In this document: in pieces, positions 41,817 to 50,646 of the stretch
Layout: every line of letters begins with the position of its first letter
Position numbering within the stretch: position 1 is the first letter of the stretch
Origin: KBS-96 sp964247975
GTDB taxonomy: Bacteria > Acidobacteriota > Terriglobia > Bryobacterales > Bryobacteraceae
DNA length: 64,000 nt
Assembly: GCA_964247975.1 (NCBI GenBank)
Contig: CAXTWH010000009.1
Span: forward strand, 68,564-132,563
Reading direction: 5' to 3'
The notes under the pieces: model-generated
The model's database searches: none
What the model was told of the DNA's origin: nothing
What the model saw: the letters and a program-made list of their open reading frames with translations, nothing else
Position numbers and translations under genes: made by a program

Positions 41817-44360
41817 ATGGTTCGTTTACCATTTGGACTTTTTACTCTGCCACCTAGAACTTGGTTTGGTCAGCGGCTTGTTCTGTTGCTGGCCTGTGTT
41901 GTGGTAGGACTAAGTATCAGGTTCTGGTTTACCCAACCAGGTCCTGGAGTCAACTCGACTCTCGGTTCCGCCCCAATTCTTTATAATCCATTAGCGGATC
42001 AAGAATACCAGGCAGCAGCCAGGCTTCGTGATTCAGGCAACCTGACGAAGGCTGCCTTTGCTTTCGACCGTCTCGCGGCTGCAGCGCGAAAGGGCGGCAA
42101 TAAAGCAAAAGAAACGCGAGCACTGCTGGCGGAAGGAAGTGTTCAGCTTCGGCAGTTTGCTTATCGCGACGCGATGCAAACCTACTATAAGGTATTGGAT
42201 CTGGCTGATTCTTTAAAGGATGAGCGTTCAATGGGGGCGGCTTACGTTAATTTAGCCGAAATTCATCTTCAATTAAACGATATACCGGCTGCGGAACGGG
42301 AAGCAGGTTCGGCAGTCAATATTCTGAAAAGTGGGCAGTATGTTGATGTTTTGTTGAAAGCGTTGCTTCAATTGGGCTCTATTAAGGCTGATTTAGGACA
42401 AAACGGCGAAGCAAGAGAGGCATATGAAAAAGCCATTGAACTGGCCGCGGACGCTGACCGGATTGATGATGAATCACTGGCGTGGCTGATTTTAGGGCAG
42501 GCGCTGGCAAATACGAATGATCTGGACCAGGCAGAAAGCGCTTACCTGAATGCTTACCGGCTTGGCGTGCTTCAACATGCTTCTAATATAGATAGCGTAC
42601 GGGCGAAATTGGCCGAGTTGGAATGGAAAAGGGGAAACACGGCTGACAGCCTGAAACGGCTTCATTCTTTATTTGCCAGCACTTCACCGGCGAAGCTGGG
42701 AGTCGCTGAACATCAAGCGTTTTTTCTACAGGCAGAAATGCTAGCCGCTGTAGGCCGCGATGCAGAAGCTCTGGAAGCATACCGAAAGGCCGTGGCAGCC
42801 GCCACACGCTGGCGACAGGGAGCGCTGCCGGGCGAAGTGGCAAACGCGGGCAGCGTTCAATCAATTCATGCTGTTTATGCCGGAGCTAGTGATTTTCTGG
42901 CGCATTTGGCGAAAGTTCGCTCTAATGATGAGTTTGCCCGGGAAGCGCTGGAAATTCTTGCTATCAACCGGGCGGTAGATCTGCGGGAACAGCGTACTCT
43001 GGCCTGGCATCGGGATGGACGGCTGCCATCGCGCTATTATCAACTGCTTACTCAGTTAAGAACAGCGGAGGTAAGCAGCATCCTGGCTGATACTGGCCGG
43101 GGCGAAACAGACAACCTGGTCCGGCAAACGCGGGCCGACCTGAGCCTGATGGAAACTCAACTGGCCATGCAATCAGGAAACTCTTCACAAAGCGAAGAGA
43201 GTTTTCACTCCCAGAAAAGACTTGTAGATATCCAGCAAGCTCTGGCGCAGAATGATGCCTTGTTCAGTTTCAGTCTCGGAAAACAACGTTCCTGGCTTTG
43301 GGTGGTTACCAATCACTCAATCCATTTGTCGGAACTGCCAAACGGACCAAGCCTGGAACGGTCTGCTGCGGAATGGGCGGCGAAAGTCCGATCCGGCGAG
43401 GATGCCTCGATGGCAGGCTACCGGTTTGCGCAAGCCTTGCTGTCCGACGTGCCGCGCGCGGTTTTCAATAAACGAAACTGGCTGGTTGTTAACGACGGCG
43501 CTCTTTTCATTAATGTTCCCTTGTCGGCGCTGCCGGACATTGCGCGGGAGAACACTGTGACTCCGGCCCTTGCGCAATGGCTTCCCATCCCCTTGGTGCA
43601 AAATCATACAATACGCTATCTGAGCAGCGAATTTTCATTGTCCACGCATCAGGTAAAATTCAACAGCAGCAGTTTGTTCGCGGGAATAGGCGATCCGGTT
43701 TATAATTTGGCGGATGGCCGTTATAGCGAGGTGAAGGCTCCGGCGATCCGGCAGCAAGGCACGGTTGCTACCACCACGCTGGCGCGATTAGTGGGTAGCG
43801 GAGCGGAAGTTCGACAGGCAGCCTCTTATTTTCCGAAGTCGGTGGTGCTGACCGGCGCAAAAGCGAACACCGAGCAGGTGGCCAGCTTATTTGAGCAGAA
43901 GCCCGCCGTGGTGCATTTTGCGGTTCATGTAGTTTCGCCGCCCGATCGCCCGGAGGAAGCGGCCCTAGCCATGACGCTAGGAAGCAATCATCTGCCGGAA
44001 CTACTGACCAGCGAGCTGATCGCTACCTATCGGGTGCCGGCCAGTTTAATTGTGATGAGCGGATGCGATTCGCAGCAGGGGCGGCCGGTAGCAGGAGTTG
44101 GGGTGAAAGGATTGAGCCGCGCCTGGCTGTTGGCGGGAGCAGAAATTGTGGTGACTAGCACCTGGCCGATGCCTGATGATGACGGACTGTTTTTCCGCTC
44201 GTTTTATCAGCATCTGACCGGCTCGGCCAAAGCTGCCGGTTCACTGCCGGAATTGGCGGCAACAGCGCTGGCGGAGGCTCAGAACGATATGCGCGCCACC
44301 ACGAATTTTCGACATAACCCTTCCTTTTGGGCAGCTTATACGGTGATTTCCAAGGAGTAG
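41817..44360 (+). CDS. membrane-anchored TPR-CHAT caspase-like protease
   Basis: 847 residues. An N-terminal span at about 18-38 (RLVLLLACVVVGLSIRFWF) follows Arg residues, so the bulk is likely outside the cytoplasm by the positive-inside rule. Tetratricopeptide-like helical repeats at about 55-345 include ARLRDSGNLTKAAFAFDRLAAAA, YVNLAEIHLQLNDIPAAEREAG and AWLILGQALANTNDLDQAESAYLNAY. The C-terminal CHAT domain (about 620-845) has the catalytic dyad His704 in HFAVH and Cys750 in MSGCDS, plus VKGLSRAWLLAGAEIVVTSTWPMPDDD. It should be a cysteine protease activated through its repeats. It heads an operon with a sigma factor gene nine bases downstream. Confidence 0.9.
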   Translation: MVRLPFGLFTLPPRTWFGQRLVLLLACVVVGLSIRFWFTQPGPGVNSTLGSAPILYNPLADQEYQAAARLRDSGNLTKAAFAFDRLAAAARKGGNKAKETRALLAEGSVQLRQFAYRDAMQTYYKVLDLADSLKDERSMGAAYVNLAEIHLQLNDIPAAEREAGSAVNILKSGQYVDVLLKALLQLGSIKADLGQNGEAREAYEKAIELAADADRIDDESLAWLILGQALANTNDLDQAESAYLNAYRLGVLQHASNIDSVRAKLAELEWKRGNTADSLKRLHSLFASTSPAKLGVAEHQAFFLQAEMLAAVGRDAEALEAYRKAVAAATRWRQGALPGEVANAGSVQSIHAVYAGASDFLAHLAKVRSNDEFAREALEILAINRAVDLREQRTLAWHRDGRLPSRYYQLLTQLRTAEVSSILADTGRGETDNLVRQTRADLSLMETQLAMQSGNSSQSEESFHSQKRLVDIQQALAQNDALFSFSLGKQRSWLWVVTNHSIHLSELPNGPSLERSAAEWAAKVRSGEDASMAGYRFAQALLSDVPRAVFNKRNWLVVNDGALFINVPLSALPDIARENTVTPALAQWLPIPLVQNHTIRYLSSEFSLSTHQVKFNSSSLFAGIGDPVYNLADGRYSEVKAPAIRQQGTVATTTLARLVGSGAEVRQAASYFPKSVVLTGAKANTEQVASLFEQKPAVVHFAVHVVSPPDRPEEAALAMTLGSNHLPELLTSELIATYRVPASLIVMSGCDSQQGRPVAGVGVKGLSRAWLLAGAEIVVTSTWPMPDDDGLFFRSFYQHLTGSAKAAGSLPELAATALAEAQNDMRATTNFRHNPSFWAAYTVISKE

Positions 44361-44369
44361 TTTCTTTTC

Positions 44370-45065
44370 ATGTTGGCAATGCGAGCAAGTGCTTCACAAA
44401 ATACGCCGGAGGCTGTTACGCCGTCTGAGGACGAAGGGTCGAATCACTACGCGACTACCAGCAGCGGGTCTGCCGTGGATTGGGCAGTTCTCGTGGCGCA
44501 AATCAAAGCAGGCGACAATGCTGGCCTTGAATACCTTTATAAGCAGTTCAGCCGTGGTATTCGCTATTACCTCTGCCGTCATTTAGGTCCTGAAGAGTTG
44601 GATGATCGGGTTCACGATACTTTTCTGGTGGTCGTGCAAGCCATTCGCAAAGGCGATCTGCGCGAACCGGAACGCTTGATGGGATTTGTACGTACTATCG
44701 TCAGAAGGCAGGTAGCTGCTTATATTGATCAGGCGGTGCAAACACGGCGCGACCAAACCGACATTGAGTGCGGGGTGACCGTGGCGGACGCTAAATGCGA
44801 TCCGGAGCAGCAGGCCATTGCACGGCAAAAGAAAGCTTTAATGAGATCAGTTCTGGAGAGTCTATCCAAAAGGGATCGGGACATTCTGGTGCGCTTCTAT
44901 TTAAATGAAGAACCGCAAGAACAGATCTGCAAGGAAATGTCGTTAACGGAAACGCAGTTCCGGCTCTTAAAATCGCGCGCTAAAGCGCGATTTGGCGAGA
45001 TCGGAAAAAAGAAGTTGCTTAGCAGCGGAATTTTTTCGGTTTTTATGAGAACCCAGGACCGTTAA
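44370..45065 (+). CDS. ECF-type RNA polymerase sigma factor
   Basis: 231 residues. About 40 disordered N-terminal residues precede a sigma region 2 (IKAGDNAGLEYLYKQFSRGIRYYLCRHLGPEELDDRVHDTFLVVVQAIRKGDLREPERLMGFVRTIVRRQVAAYI) and, after a linker, region 4 (VLESLSKRDRDILVRFYLNEEPQEQICKEMSLTETQFRLLKSRAKARFG) with a helix-turn-helix. There is no region 3, as in ECF sigmas. It is flanked by the CHAT protease gene (9 bases upstream) and an anti-sigma-like gene (49 bases downstream). Target promoters unknown; it may drive its own operon. Confidence 0.9.
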   Translation: MLAMRASASQNTPEAVTPSEDEGSNHYATTSSGSAVDWAVLVAQIKAGDNAGLEYLYKQFSRGIRYYLCRHLGPEELDDRVHDTFLVVVQAIRKGDLREPERLMGFVRTIVRRQVAAYIDQAVQTRRDQTDIECGVTVADAKCDPEQQAIARQKKALMRSVLESLSKRDRDILVRFYLNEEPQEQICKEMSLTETQFRLLKSRAKARFGEIGKKKLLSSGIFSVFMRTQDR

Positions 45066-45114
45066 AAGGCACTTATAAAGTAGGGAACGACGAAACAGGT
45101 CGCTGGTATTCAAT

Positions 45115-45759
45115 ATGCAAATTAAGATAGAGCATCATCCCTCGGAAGAATCCTTAGAGCGCTACATCATGCACCGGTCAAATCCGGTTGAGCTTGATGT
45201 TATCGAAACGCACATTTTAGCCTGTCCGGACTGCGTTGCCCGGTTGGAAAGAGCAGAAATGTACATTGCCACCATGCGCTCCGCATGCCGGGAGCTAGGC
45301 GACACACAAACGCAGCGTGCCGATCTGATTTCCTGGATCGAACGCCTCACCCAATGGCTGACTCCGCTGCGCCTGAGTTGGACGGCAGGGCTGGCTGTGT
45401 TGGTGGCCGCGTTGATTGTGGCTCCAGCCCAGTTTGCGTTGCGTTCGCCGGTTTCTCCGGCGCAGGTGAATTTGGCTGCCTGGCGCGGCGCGGAATCGGC
45501 TTCAGTGCCGGCTAAACGCGCTCTCAGTGTGCGTTTAAATTCAATTGATCTGCCGGATGGCGCGGTGGGTGTTCAATTAGTTGACTCCGTCGGTCGGGAA
45601 GTGTCGCACGGTACGGCTTCAATCTCCCGAGAATCAACACAGGTTACTTTGCCGCCGCTCGAAAGCGCCGGAACTTATTTCCTTCGTCTTTATTCTGTTT
45701 CCGACACCAAAAGCGGCCAACGCGATCTGCTTCGGGAATTTGCCTTCCAAGCAAAATAA
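45115..45759 (+). CDS. membrane anti-sigma-like protein with ZAS zinc motif
   Basis: 214 residues. The N-terminus has the zinc anti-sigma signature His33-x3-Cys37-x2-Cys40 (THILACPDC) preceded by SEESLERYIMHR, the usual ZAS/zf-HC2 layout. A span at about 86-106 (WTAGLAVLVAALIVAPAQFAL) separates it from a beta-rich domain outside the cytoplasm (LSVRLNSIDLPDGAVGVQLVDSVGREV, GTYFLRLYSVSD). It is probably the anti-sigma factor for the preceding sigma, tethering it to the membrane. The outer domain is the natural site for regulated cleavage. Confidence 0.8.
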   Translation: MQIKIEHHPSEESLERYIMHRSNPVELDVIETHILACPDCVARLERAEMYIATMRSACRELGDTQTQRADLISWIERLTQWLTPLRLSWTAGLAVLVAALIVAPAQFALRSPVSPAQVNLAAWRGAESASVPAKRALSVRLNSIDLPDGAVGVQLVDSVGREVSHGTASISRESTQVTLPPLESAGTYFLRLYSVSDTKSGQRDLLREFAFQAK

Positions 45760-45792
45760 ACTGCCTAGACAGTTTTGTTTTCACCTTTCTTC

Positions 45793-45823
45793 TAAAGGAA
45801 CCGGATTTTCCGGTTCCTTTTTT
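45793..45823 (+). terminator. Rho-independent terminator closing the CHAT module
   Basis: AAAGGAACCGGA and the paired TCCGGTTCCTTT with a 3-base loop form a stem of about 12 bp followed by TTTTTTC, 33 bases after the anti-sigma stop. It ends the TPR-CHAT/sigma/anti-sigma transcript before the convergent gene. Confidence 0.9.
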
Positions 45824-45838
45824 CTTTGTTTGAATGGA

Positions 45839-46498
45839 TCAGAAAAGTCTGCGGTGCAGTTTTTCGATGCTGAATTTGGCTGTATCGGCTATGGCCATTA
45901 CCGCCATCACGCCTGCTTGCACCGGATCAGTAATCACCAGGTCAGAAGCGTCGGGAACACTGCCGGCCATGTTCAAGCTGATCACCAGCATGCCTTCCGC
46001 CCTGATTTCCCGCACTGCGGTTTCAATATCGCCCCCCATCAGCGACCCGGCGAGCACGAGCGCGCGGACGCGCGGCAGGCGGCGCACCGCGCGAACCGCA
46101 GCCGCTAAAGTCTGCTCCCCTACCAGCGGAATAGTATCAATGGAAATGTGCTCGCCGCGAATGTTGTGTCGATCCGCTTCCGAAATAGCACCCAAAGCAA
46201 CCTGGCCGACCTGCGCTCCGCCACCCATAATGATGATCCGCTTGCCATAAATCTTCTGTAGTGTTTGCACCAGTTCCACGCCGCGCACTGCCGGCAGAGC
46301 ACGAAGATCATTCGCTAGGTTTTCAGCAGATCCGGGTAGATCCAGTTCAAAGTAAATGCGCGTTTGGGCCGGATCTTCCTCGATAATCACAACGGAACGG
46401 ATGTCGCCATCATGTTGCGCAATAACGCCGGTAAGCTGATGCAGCACGCCGCGGCGGTTAAAAGCCGTAATTACTAGGCCGGTTTTGTCGTTTGCCAT
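45839..46498 (-). CDS. ACT-domain protein with DUF5612-like C-terminal domain
   Basis: 219 residues. An N-terminal ACT domain at about 1-75 (GLVITAFNRRGVLHQLTGVIAQHDGDIRSVVII) is followed by a Rossmann-like domain, IIIMGGGAQVGQVALGAISEADRHNIRGEHISIDTIPLVGEQTLAAAVRAVRRLPRVRALVLAGSLMGGDIETAVREI. Such two-domain proteins are known from archaea and some bacteria and resemble DUF5612 proteins. The ACT domain suggests regulation by a small ligand, perhaps an amino acid. The gene follows kdsC by five bases on the same strand, so they share a transcript. Confidence 0.65.
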   Translation of the reverse strand: MANDKTGLVITAFNRRGVLHQLTGVIAQHDGDIRSVVIIEEDPAQTRIYFELDLPGSAENLANDLRALPAVRGVELVQTLQKIYGKRIIIMGGGAQVGQVALGAISEADRHNIRGEHISIDTIPLVGEQTLAAAVRAVRRLPRVRALVLAGSLMGGDIETAVREIRAEGMLVISLNMAGSVPDASDLVITDPVQAGVMAVMAIADTAKFSIEKLHRRLF

Positions 46499-46503
46499 GA
46501 CCG

Positions 46504-47070
46504 CTACACAACTACTTCATACTTTTTCAGGATTTCCGGCCAGATTCCTTGCGCTTTAAAAACGAATTCAATCACTTCGCGCACCGCGCCGGAGCCTCCA
46601 ATCGCGTCGGTAGTGGCCATTGCGACTTCTTTCACTTCCGCGCGAGCATTCGCGGTAGCGAACGTTAATCCTACGCGGCGCATGATCACTGTGTCGGTCA
46701 GATCGTCTCCGATATAAGCCACTTGATTGCCCGAAAGACTAGCATCTTTGAGTATTTCCTGTAAAATCGGAATTTTTTCAATATGGCCCTGATAAACGTA
46801 GGACATTTTCACCTGCCGGGCGCGCTCCACTGTGGCCGGAGAATTGCGTCCGCTGATTACTCCGGTTTTAATGCCGTACCAGTTCAGCCACTGCAGCGCA
46901 ATGCCGTCCTGAGAATCAAAGCCTTTGGTTTCCGCCATGCCGCCTTGTCCGTCCGGCAGCATATATAAATGACCGTTAGTTAAAACTCCGTCCACATCCA
47001 TCAGCAGCAGCTTTACCTCTGCTGCCCGCGCTTTCAGAATTTCCTCAGTTACTGATGCATTGATTTTCAT
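46504..47070 (-). CDS. kdsC: 3-deoxy-D-manno-octulosonate 8-phosphate phosphatase
   Basis: 188 residues of the C0-type HAD fold without a cap: LLLMDVDGVLTNGHLY with the nucleophile Asp, FDSQDGIALQWLNWYGIKTGVISGRNSP, YQGHIEKIPILQEIL, VAYIGDDLTDTVIMRRVGLTFATANA and the terminal loop GGSGAVREVIEFVFKAQG. This matches KdsC, which makes Kdo for lipopolysaccharide, indicating a Gram-negative envelope. It is convergent with the CHAT module end and divergent from tilS. Confidence 0.92.
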   Translation of the reverse strand: MKINASVTEEILKARAAEVKLLLMDVDGVLTNGHLYMLPDGQGGMAETKGFDSQDGIALQWLNWYGIKTGVISGRNSPATVERARQVKMSYVYQGHIEKIPILQEILKDASLSGNQVAYIGDDLTDTVIMRRVGLTFATANARAEVKEVAMATTDAIGGSGAVREVIEFVFKAQGIWPEILKKYEVVV

Positions 47071-47109
47071 ACCACTAGCTTACGTGGGCTGCGGCATACA
47101 ATATGGAAT

Positions 47110-48636
47110 TTGAAAGACGCATTGCTTGAAGAAGTAGCGCAGTGTTTGGACCGCTACGGTTTAGGATCGGTTCCTACCCGGCTGGCAGTGGCGGTTTCCG
47201 GAGGAGCTGATTCCGTAACGCTGCTGTACCTGTTGCATCGCCTAGCCGAAGAATTTTCATTACAATTGAGAGTGATTCATGTGAATCACCAGCTTCGCGG
47301 CGCGGAATCAGCAGAAGACGAGCGGTGGGTTCGGGAATTAGCTGATCACCTGCAAACACCAATCGACGTGGTTCAATCGCCTGTAGCGGGAACAAACGAC
47401 AACCTGGAACAAGCAGCCAGGAATGCACGGCGGGAAGTTTTTCATTCCTTGATGGCAGAAGGAACAGCAGACAAAGTAGCCCTGGGGCACACGCAAAGCG
47501 ACCAGGCTGAAACGGTGCTGTTCCGGTTGCTGCGCGGGTCAAGTTTAGCGGGCTTAAGCGGAATGCGTCCGTTATCCGGCGATGGCCTGCTCCGGCCTTT
47601 GTTGAAAATCACTCGCGAAGAAGTGCGTGAATGGGCCAAGCGGCAAAGGATCTTGTGGCGGGAAGATTCTTCCAACAACGATCTGCGGTTCCGCCGCAAT
47701 TGGGTGCGGAGCGAACTGCTGCCTTCCATTCGGGCTTCGCTTAATAACGGCGTGGAGCGAGTTCTGGCCCGTACCGCAGAATTAGCCCAAGCGGAAGAAG
47801 ATTATTGGCGCGACCTGATTATCTCTCAATCTGCGGAATTCTGTTTTCCAACACCAATCGGGCTGATCTGCCGCGTCAGCTATCTTCAGCAACAACCCTT
47901 GGCCGTGCAACGCCGCTTGGTGCGTCATGCTTTTGAGAAAGTCAAAGGCAGCCTGCGGGCGTTAGATAGCAGCCATGTAGAAGCGGTGCTCAAAATCTGC
48001 TCGTCTTCGCATGGGCATGACCGGGTGTTATTGCCGGGCCTCGATGCCCTGCGCTCATTCCACAGCTTGCTTCTGACTATTCCGGGTGAGATCAATCGGG
48101 AAAAGCGCCACTATCGGATAAAGATCGTGACTAATGAGTTAATACCATTACCTTTGCGGGCCGGGTTTATCCGAGTTGACAGCCAAACGGAACCCTGCTC
48201 AGAACGTCTAAATTGTGTTAACGTCGTAAATGGGGCGCACCTGCCAGAGATGGCGATGTTAAGTCAACTGTCTTTAGGCGGGCAAAAGGCGTTGGAACGG
48301 TTAGTGATCCGGAACTGGGAGCCGGGCGATCAGTATCAACCTGCAGGGCATCGGGATATTAAAAAGGTCAAACAGCTATTTCAAGAGAATCAAATACTTC
48401 TCTGGGATCGCCGCCAGTGGCCCGTTCTGGAACTGGATGGCGAGATCGTTTGGGTCCGGCGGTTTGGGCCATCCGAGAAGTTCCGAGCGGAACAAGATTG
48501 CCTGTCTGCGGTGTCCTTAATATATATTGCTCCGTTCGAATCGAATGTCCTTTATTCAGCGTCTGAAAAGGTGATTGACAATATTCCGGCAGGGAGCATT
48601 GGTCAAGCCGGCAAGGCTCCGGTAAGTGAAAGGTGA
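47110..48636 (+). CDS. tilS: tRNA(Ile)-lysidine synthase
   Basis: 508 residues, TTG start. PP-loop SGGADS at 30-35, VIHVNHQLRGAESAEDERWVRELA, LGHTQSDQAETVLFRLLRGSSLAGLSGM and the tRNA-binding C-terminal part with RNWEPGDQYQPAGHRDIKKVKQLFQENQI. It modifies C34 of tRNA(Ile) to lysidine, essential for AUA decoding. ftsH follows immediately, the order kept in many bacteria. The C-terminal domain is complete. Confidence 0.94.
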   Translation: MKDALLEEVAQCLDRYGLGSVPTRLAVAVSGGADSVTLLYLLHRLAEEFSLQLRVIHVNHQLRGAESAEDERWVRELADHLQTPIDVVQSPVAGTNDNLEQAARNARREVFHSLMAEGTADKVALGHTQSDQAETVLFRLLRGSSLAGLSGMRPLSGDGLLRPLLKITREEVREWAKRQRILWREDSSNNDLRFRRNWVRSELLPSIRASLNNGVERVLARTAELAQAEEDYWRDLIISQSAEFCFPTPIGLICRVSYLQQQPLAVQRRLVRHAFEKVKGSLRALDSSHVEAVLKICSSSHGHDRVLLPGLDALRSFHSLLLTIPGEINREKRHYRIKIVTNELIPLPLRAGFIRVDSQTEPCSERLNCVNVVNGAHLPEMAMLSQLSLGGQKALERLVIRNWEPGDQYQPAGHRDIKKVKQLFQENQILLWDRRQWPVLELDGEIVWVRRFGPSEKFRAEQDCLSAVSLIYIAPFESNVLYSASEKVIDNIPAGSIGQAGKAPVSER

Positions 48637-48640
48637 GTTC

Positions 48641-50554
48641 ATGAATTCTAATGTAAAGACAGCAGTGTTTTGGATTGTCATCCTATGCGCGGTAGTGCTG
48701 GTTTGGATGGCTGTCCGGACTGGTCGCGGAACTCCGCCCAGAAATCTGGCGGTATCGGAGTTTGTGTCGCTCGTCCAGGACAACAAGGTCAAAGAAGCGA
48801 ACATTACGGGAACCGATGTTCAAGGAACACTGCTCGATAACCAGACATTTCATACGCAGATTCCACCGAATGATACCGATCTCTGGAAGATCTTACGCGA
48901 CAAAAACGTAAAGTACACCTGGAAGGAATCGGCTGGAAACGGATGGATTGGAATTTTATTTAATGCTATTCCGGTTTTAATTCTGTTGGGTTTGTGGATC
49001 TTTATGATGCGGCAGATGCAAAGCGGGGGCAACAAAGCCCTTTCTTTTGGAAAAAGCCGTGCCCGGCTGCATTCTTCTCAGCAAAAGAAAGTCACATTTA
49101 AAGATGTGGCGGGAGTGGAAGAAGCCAAAGAAGAATTGCAGGAAATTATTGAGTTCCTGCGCGAACCGCAGAAATTCCAGAAGCTCGGCGGGCGCATTCC
49201 GAAAGGCGTTCTGTTAATTGGGCCTCCCGGAACCGGCAAAACCCTGCTGGCGCGAGCCATTGCCGGCGAAGCAAATGTTCCTTTCTTTTCGATTTCAGGT
49301 TCTGACTTCGTTGAAATGTTTGTGGGCGTGGGCGCAAGCCGCGTGCGCGATCTGTTCGAACAAGGGAAAAAGAATGCACCCTGCATCGTTTTCATTGATG
49401 AAATCGACGCGGTGGGGCGGCATCGCGGCGCTGGCTTAGGCGGAGGCCACGATGAGCGTGAACAAACCTTGAACCAACTGCTGGTGGAAATGGACGGCTT
49501 TGAATCAAACGAAGGCGTCATTCTGGTGGCAGCTACCAACCGTCCTGATGTTCTGGATCCAGCATTGCTTCGTCCAGGCCGATTTGATCGCCGCGTCGTA
49601 GTAGACCGTCCTGATCTTCGGGGCCGGGAAAGCATTCTGAAAGTACACACTAAGAAAGTCCCGCTTTCTGATGATGTGGAATTATCAGTAATTGCGCGCG
49701 GAACACCGGGCTTCGCCGGCGCAGACTTGGCAAACCTGGTGAATGAAGCGGCACTGCTGGCAGCGCGCCAGAATCGTAAAGTCGTTACCCAATCGGACTT
49801 TGAATTGGCAAAAGACAAAGTGCTGATGGGGGTGGAACGCAAAAGCCTGCTGATGAGCGACAAGGAAAAGCGCGCCACTGCGTACCACGAGGCGGGCCAC
49901 GCAGTACTGGCTGCTTTGCTGGAACATGCAGACCCGCTGCATAAAGTGACCATCATCCCGCGCGGCATGGCCCTTGGCTTAACTATGCAGTTGCCGCTCG
50001 ATGATAAGCTTTCACACGATAAGAAAGCTTTGGAAGCTCAGTTGTCAATTCTGATGGCTGGCCGCATTGCGGAAGAAATCTTCCTGCACCAGATGACCAC
50101 CGGCGCCCGCAACGATATTGAACGCGCTACTGAGATGGCGCGGAAAATGGTCTGCGAGTGGGGCATGAGCGAATTAGGGCCGCTCAGCTTCGGCAAACAG
50201 GACGAGCAGATTTTCCTGGGCCGCGAAATTGCCCAACACCGTGATTACAGCGAATCCACTGCCATCCGCATTGACGAGCAGGTACGTAAACTCGTCGAAG
50301 ACGGTTATGACCGGGCGCGGAAAATTATCGAAGAACGCTCGGAAGCAATGGTGCGGGTGGCGGAAACGCTGCTGGAACGCGAAGTTCTGGATGGCGCTGA
50401 AGTCCTTGACCTAATTAATGGCAAAAAATTAGCCAAATTCGAACCGACCAAACCACCAAGTGGCGGCACGACGCAGCCGGTGATTGCTCCGCAACCTTCT
50501 TCTCCCAACCCCGTTCCGGGCCTGTTAGGCGGCGAAAGCCCACAACCGGCTTAG
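48641..50554 (+). CDS. ftsH: ATP-dependent zinc metalloprotease FtsH
   Basis: 637 residues from the ATG at 48641, preceded by an AAAGGTGAG ribosome site four bases after the tilS stop. Two N-terminal spans (AVFWIVILCAVVLVWMA and GWIGILFNAIPVLILLGLWIFMM) flank a periplasmic loop. Then come the AAA+ domain (Walker A GPPGTGKT at about 194-201, FIDEIDAVGRHRG, AATNRPDVLDPALLRPGRFDR) and the zinc protease motif HEAGH at about 416. The tail is Pro-rich and disordered. It degrades misfolded membrane proteins and unstable regulators. Confidence 0.96.
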   Translation: MNSNVKTAVFWIVILCAVVLVWMAVRTGRGTPPRNLAVSEFVSLVQDNKVKEANITGTDVQGTLLDNQTFHTQIPPNDTDLWKILRDKNVKYTWKESAGNGWIGILFNAIPVLILLGLWIFMMRQMQSGGNKALSFGKSRARLHSSQQKKVTFKDVAGVEEAKEELQEIIEFLREPQKFQKLGGRIPKGVLLIGPPGTGKTLLARAIAGEANVPFFSISGSDFVEMFVGVGASRVRDLFEQGKKNAPCIVFIDEIDAVGRHRGAGLGGGHDEREQTLNQLLVEMDGFESNEGVILVAATNRPDVLDPALLRPGRFDRRVVVDRPDLRGRESILKVHTKKVPLSDDVELSVIARGTPGFAGADLANLVNEAALLAARQNRKVVTQSDFELAKDKVLMGVERKSLLMSDKEKRATAYHEAGHAVLAALLEHADPLHKVTIIPRGMALGLTMQLPLDDKLSHDKKALEAQLSILMAGRIAEEIFLHQMTTGARNDIERATEMARKMVCEWGMSELGPLSFGKQDEQIFLGREIAQHRDYSESTAIRIDEQVRKLVEDGYDRARKIIEERSEAMVRVAETLLEREVLDGAEVLDLINGKKLAKFEPTKPPSGGTTQPVIAPQPSSPNPVPGLLGGESPQPA

Positions 50555-50571
50555 GTCCAAACAAGCAGCTA

Positions 50572-50604
50572 AAAAGGAGGCAAGTTCAAAGCTTGCCTCC
50601 TTTT
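50572..50604. terminator. Rho-independent terminator, downstream of ftsH
   Basis: AAAAGGAGGCAAG and CTTGCCTCCTTTT form a perfect 13-bp stem with a seven-base loop, followed by TGCTTTT, 18 bases after the ftsH stop. A run of A residues precedes the stem, so it could also work for transcripts from the other strand. Confidence 0.88.
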
Positions 50605-50646
50605 GCTTTTCTAAAGCCTTGTTTTTTGATTGTTACCCTGACCGTA

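Noticed and set aside
45581..46108. Plus-strand frame of 175 codons overlapping the anti-sigma gene end
   Set aside because: It runs across the strong terminator and through the convergent ACT-domain gene; its composition is that of an antisense shadow.
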